A stretch of 7,273 bases of DNA from an uncultured Lachnospiraceae bacterium (GTDB lineage: Bacteria; Bacillota; Clostridia; Lachnospirales; Lachnospiraceae): positions 1 through 7,273 of the forward strand of contig CADCQU010000313.1 in the NCBI GenBank assembly GCA_902803635.1, in the 5' to 3' direction. The position numbers were made by a program, and so were the translations under genes. Within the stretch, counting starts at the first letter, position 1. Every line of letters begins with the position of its first letter. Shown piece by piece: positions 6,989 to 7,273 of this stretch. A model generated the notes under the pieces. It did no database searches. It was not told the DNA's origin and saw only the letters and a program-made list of their open reading frames with translations.

Positions 6989-7120
6989 CTTTGTCTGCGC
7001 CCTCCGGAGTCCATTCAGCGAAGCTTCTCATACCGCAATCCCACCGCCTGCGGCTCTCTTGGATGAGGGAGGACATCGCCTACTCACTCTCCTTCAACGG
7101 TTTTTTATGAAATTGCAATT

Positions 7121-7149
7121 ACCATATCACAAAAGAAAGTGGAATGCAA
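7121..7149 (-). promoter_or_regulatory. Probable trp operon promoter, extended -10
   Basis: Reading the minus strand, TATGGT (7121-7126) is preceded by TGA, giving an extended -10 (TG at 7128-7129), with a weak -35 TTGCAT (7144-7149) at 17-bp spacing. Transcription would start near 7114, just ahead of Stem I of the T-box. A 10-bp palindrome AATTGCAATT (7111-7120) lies at the start site. No better promoter is seen between the T-box and the window edge on this strand. Confidence 0.6.
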
Positions 7150-7170
7150 GACGAAAATCGATAGTTTTGC

Positions 7171-7188
7171 GCTTTAAAGAATTAAAGC
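7171..7188. promoter_or_regulatory. Inverted repeat, possible operator between divergent promoters
   Basis: GCTTTAA (7171-7177) and TTAAAGC (7182-7188) form perfect 7-bp half sites around a 4-bp spacer, ending 8 bp before the plus-strand -35 box. The size and place would suit a dimeric repressor or activator of the divergent gene, but no regulator gene is visible and chance cannot be excluded in this A/T-rich stretch. Confidence 0.35.
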
Positions 7189-7196
7189 AAAAAATC

Positions 7197-7225
7197 TTGA
7201 CAGGGGCGGGGAAGGCTTGTATAAT
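7197..7225 (+). promoter_or_regulatory. Consensus sigma-A promoter for a divergent gene off the right edge
   Basis: TTGACA (7197-7202) and TATAAT (7220-7225) are separated by exactly 17 bp, a perfect vegetative promoter. Transcription would start near 7232 and run out of the window; the last 40 bases contain no obvious ribosome binding site plus start codon, so the product is unknown. It is divergent from the trp operon, and the two -35 boxes are about 47 bp apart. Confidence 0.8.
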
Positions 7226-7273
7226 AGCAAAAAATGTCAAGGGCGACGTTTTTGGATTGCAGTTTACGAAAGA

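Larger units (their letters stand above)
6776..7100 (-). ncRNA. Tryptophan-specific T-box riboswitch (tRNA-Trp sensing leader)
   Basis: T-box leaders read the charging state of a tRNA: uncharged tRNA stabilises an antiterminator. Reading the minus strand, Stem I opens with GGAG (7089-7092) pairing with CTCC, encloses AGTGAGTA and, on the other side, GAATGGA. The codon in this specifier loop is UGG (7011-7013), tryptophan, followed by A as usual. Above it GGCGA pairs with TCGCT, CTCAT with ATGAG, and CCGC with GCGG around the distal loop. Stem II (AGACAAA with TTTGTCT) contains a CAAATG array. A Stem III-like hairpin CACGGA-TTT-TCCGTG precedes the T-box sequence AAGGTGGCACCGCGG (6843-6857). 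Its UGGN bulge is UGGC (6850-6853), complementary to a tRNA ending GCCA, the usual tRNA-Trp discriminator G. The AAGG segment can pair with CGTCCTT, the 5' arm of the terminator, giving the expected switch. The 5' boundary is approximate. Confidence 0.96.

Noticed and set aside
6797..7066. Plus-strand 89-codon frame across the T-box
   Set aside because: It lies antisense to a structured regulatory RNA and has no ribosome binding site or recognisable domain.
7235..7240. TTGACA on the minus strand as -35 box of the trp promoter
   Set aside because: No -10-like hexamer follows at 16-18 bp; the 7121-7149 pair with an extended -10 fits better and lies next to the T-box.

Overview
The window holds a nearly complete tryptophan biosynthesis operon, read entirely on the minus strand (right to left) in the order trpE, trpG, trpD, trpC, trpF, trpB, trpA. 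Only the last ~20 codons of trpA fall outside the left edge. The genes are unfused, each has a good GGAGG-type ribosome binding site (trpB has AAAGGA), and most neighbours overlap or nearly touch. A tryptophan-specific T-box leader precedes trpE and sits between a minus-strand promoter for the operon and a consensus plus-strand promoter for an unseen divergent gene.

Layout from right to left: 7197-7225, divergent sigma-A-type promoter (+); 7171-7188, small inverted repeat; 7121-7149, extended -10 promoter of the trp operon (-); about 6776-7100, T-box riboswitch with UGG specifier, T-box sequence with a UGGC bulge, and terminator; 6636-6720, a long inverted repeat in the leader between terminator and trpE; 6559-5084 trpE; 5084-4518 trpG; 4348-4517, a gap with a second copy of the same repeat unit; 4347-3322 trpD; 3316-2528 trpC; 2531-1923 trpF; 1908-724 trpB; 731 to the left edge trpA. 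Together they convert chorismate plus glutamine to tryptophan: TrpE/TrpG make anthranilate, TrpD adds phosphoribosyl, TrpF isomerises, TrpC closes the indole ring, and TrpA/TrpB finish with serine. Two levels of control are visible: the T-box senses uncharged tRNA-Trp, and TrpE keeps the LLES tryptophan-binding motif for feedback inhibition.

The organism is most likely a Bacillota (Firmicutes) member with a fairly high GC content (about 60% by eye), for example among Negativicutes or Clostridia. The basis is the T-box, the strong Shine-Dalgarno sites and sigma-A promoters; genus cannot be fixed from this window.

The most unusual signal is not a gene. The hexamer CAAATG/CATTTG occurs 27 times by hand count where about two would be expected. 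It occurs in both orientations and in several reading frames, where it goes with otherwise less used codons. Four copies lie at exact 10-bp steps inside the T-box leader (6949-6984). This looks like a dispersed DNA-level motif, comparable in style to DNA uptake sequences or the cyanobacterial HIP1 element, and deserves a genome-wide count.
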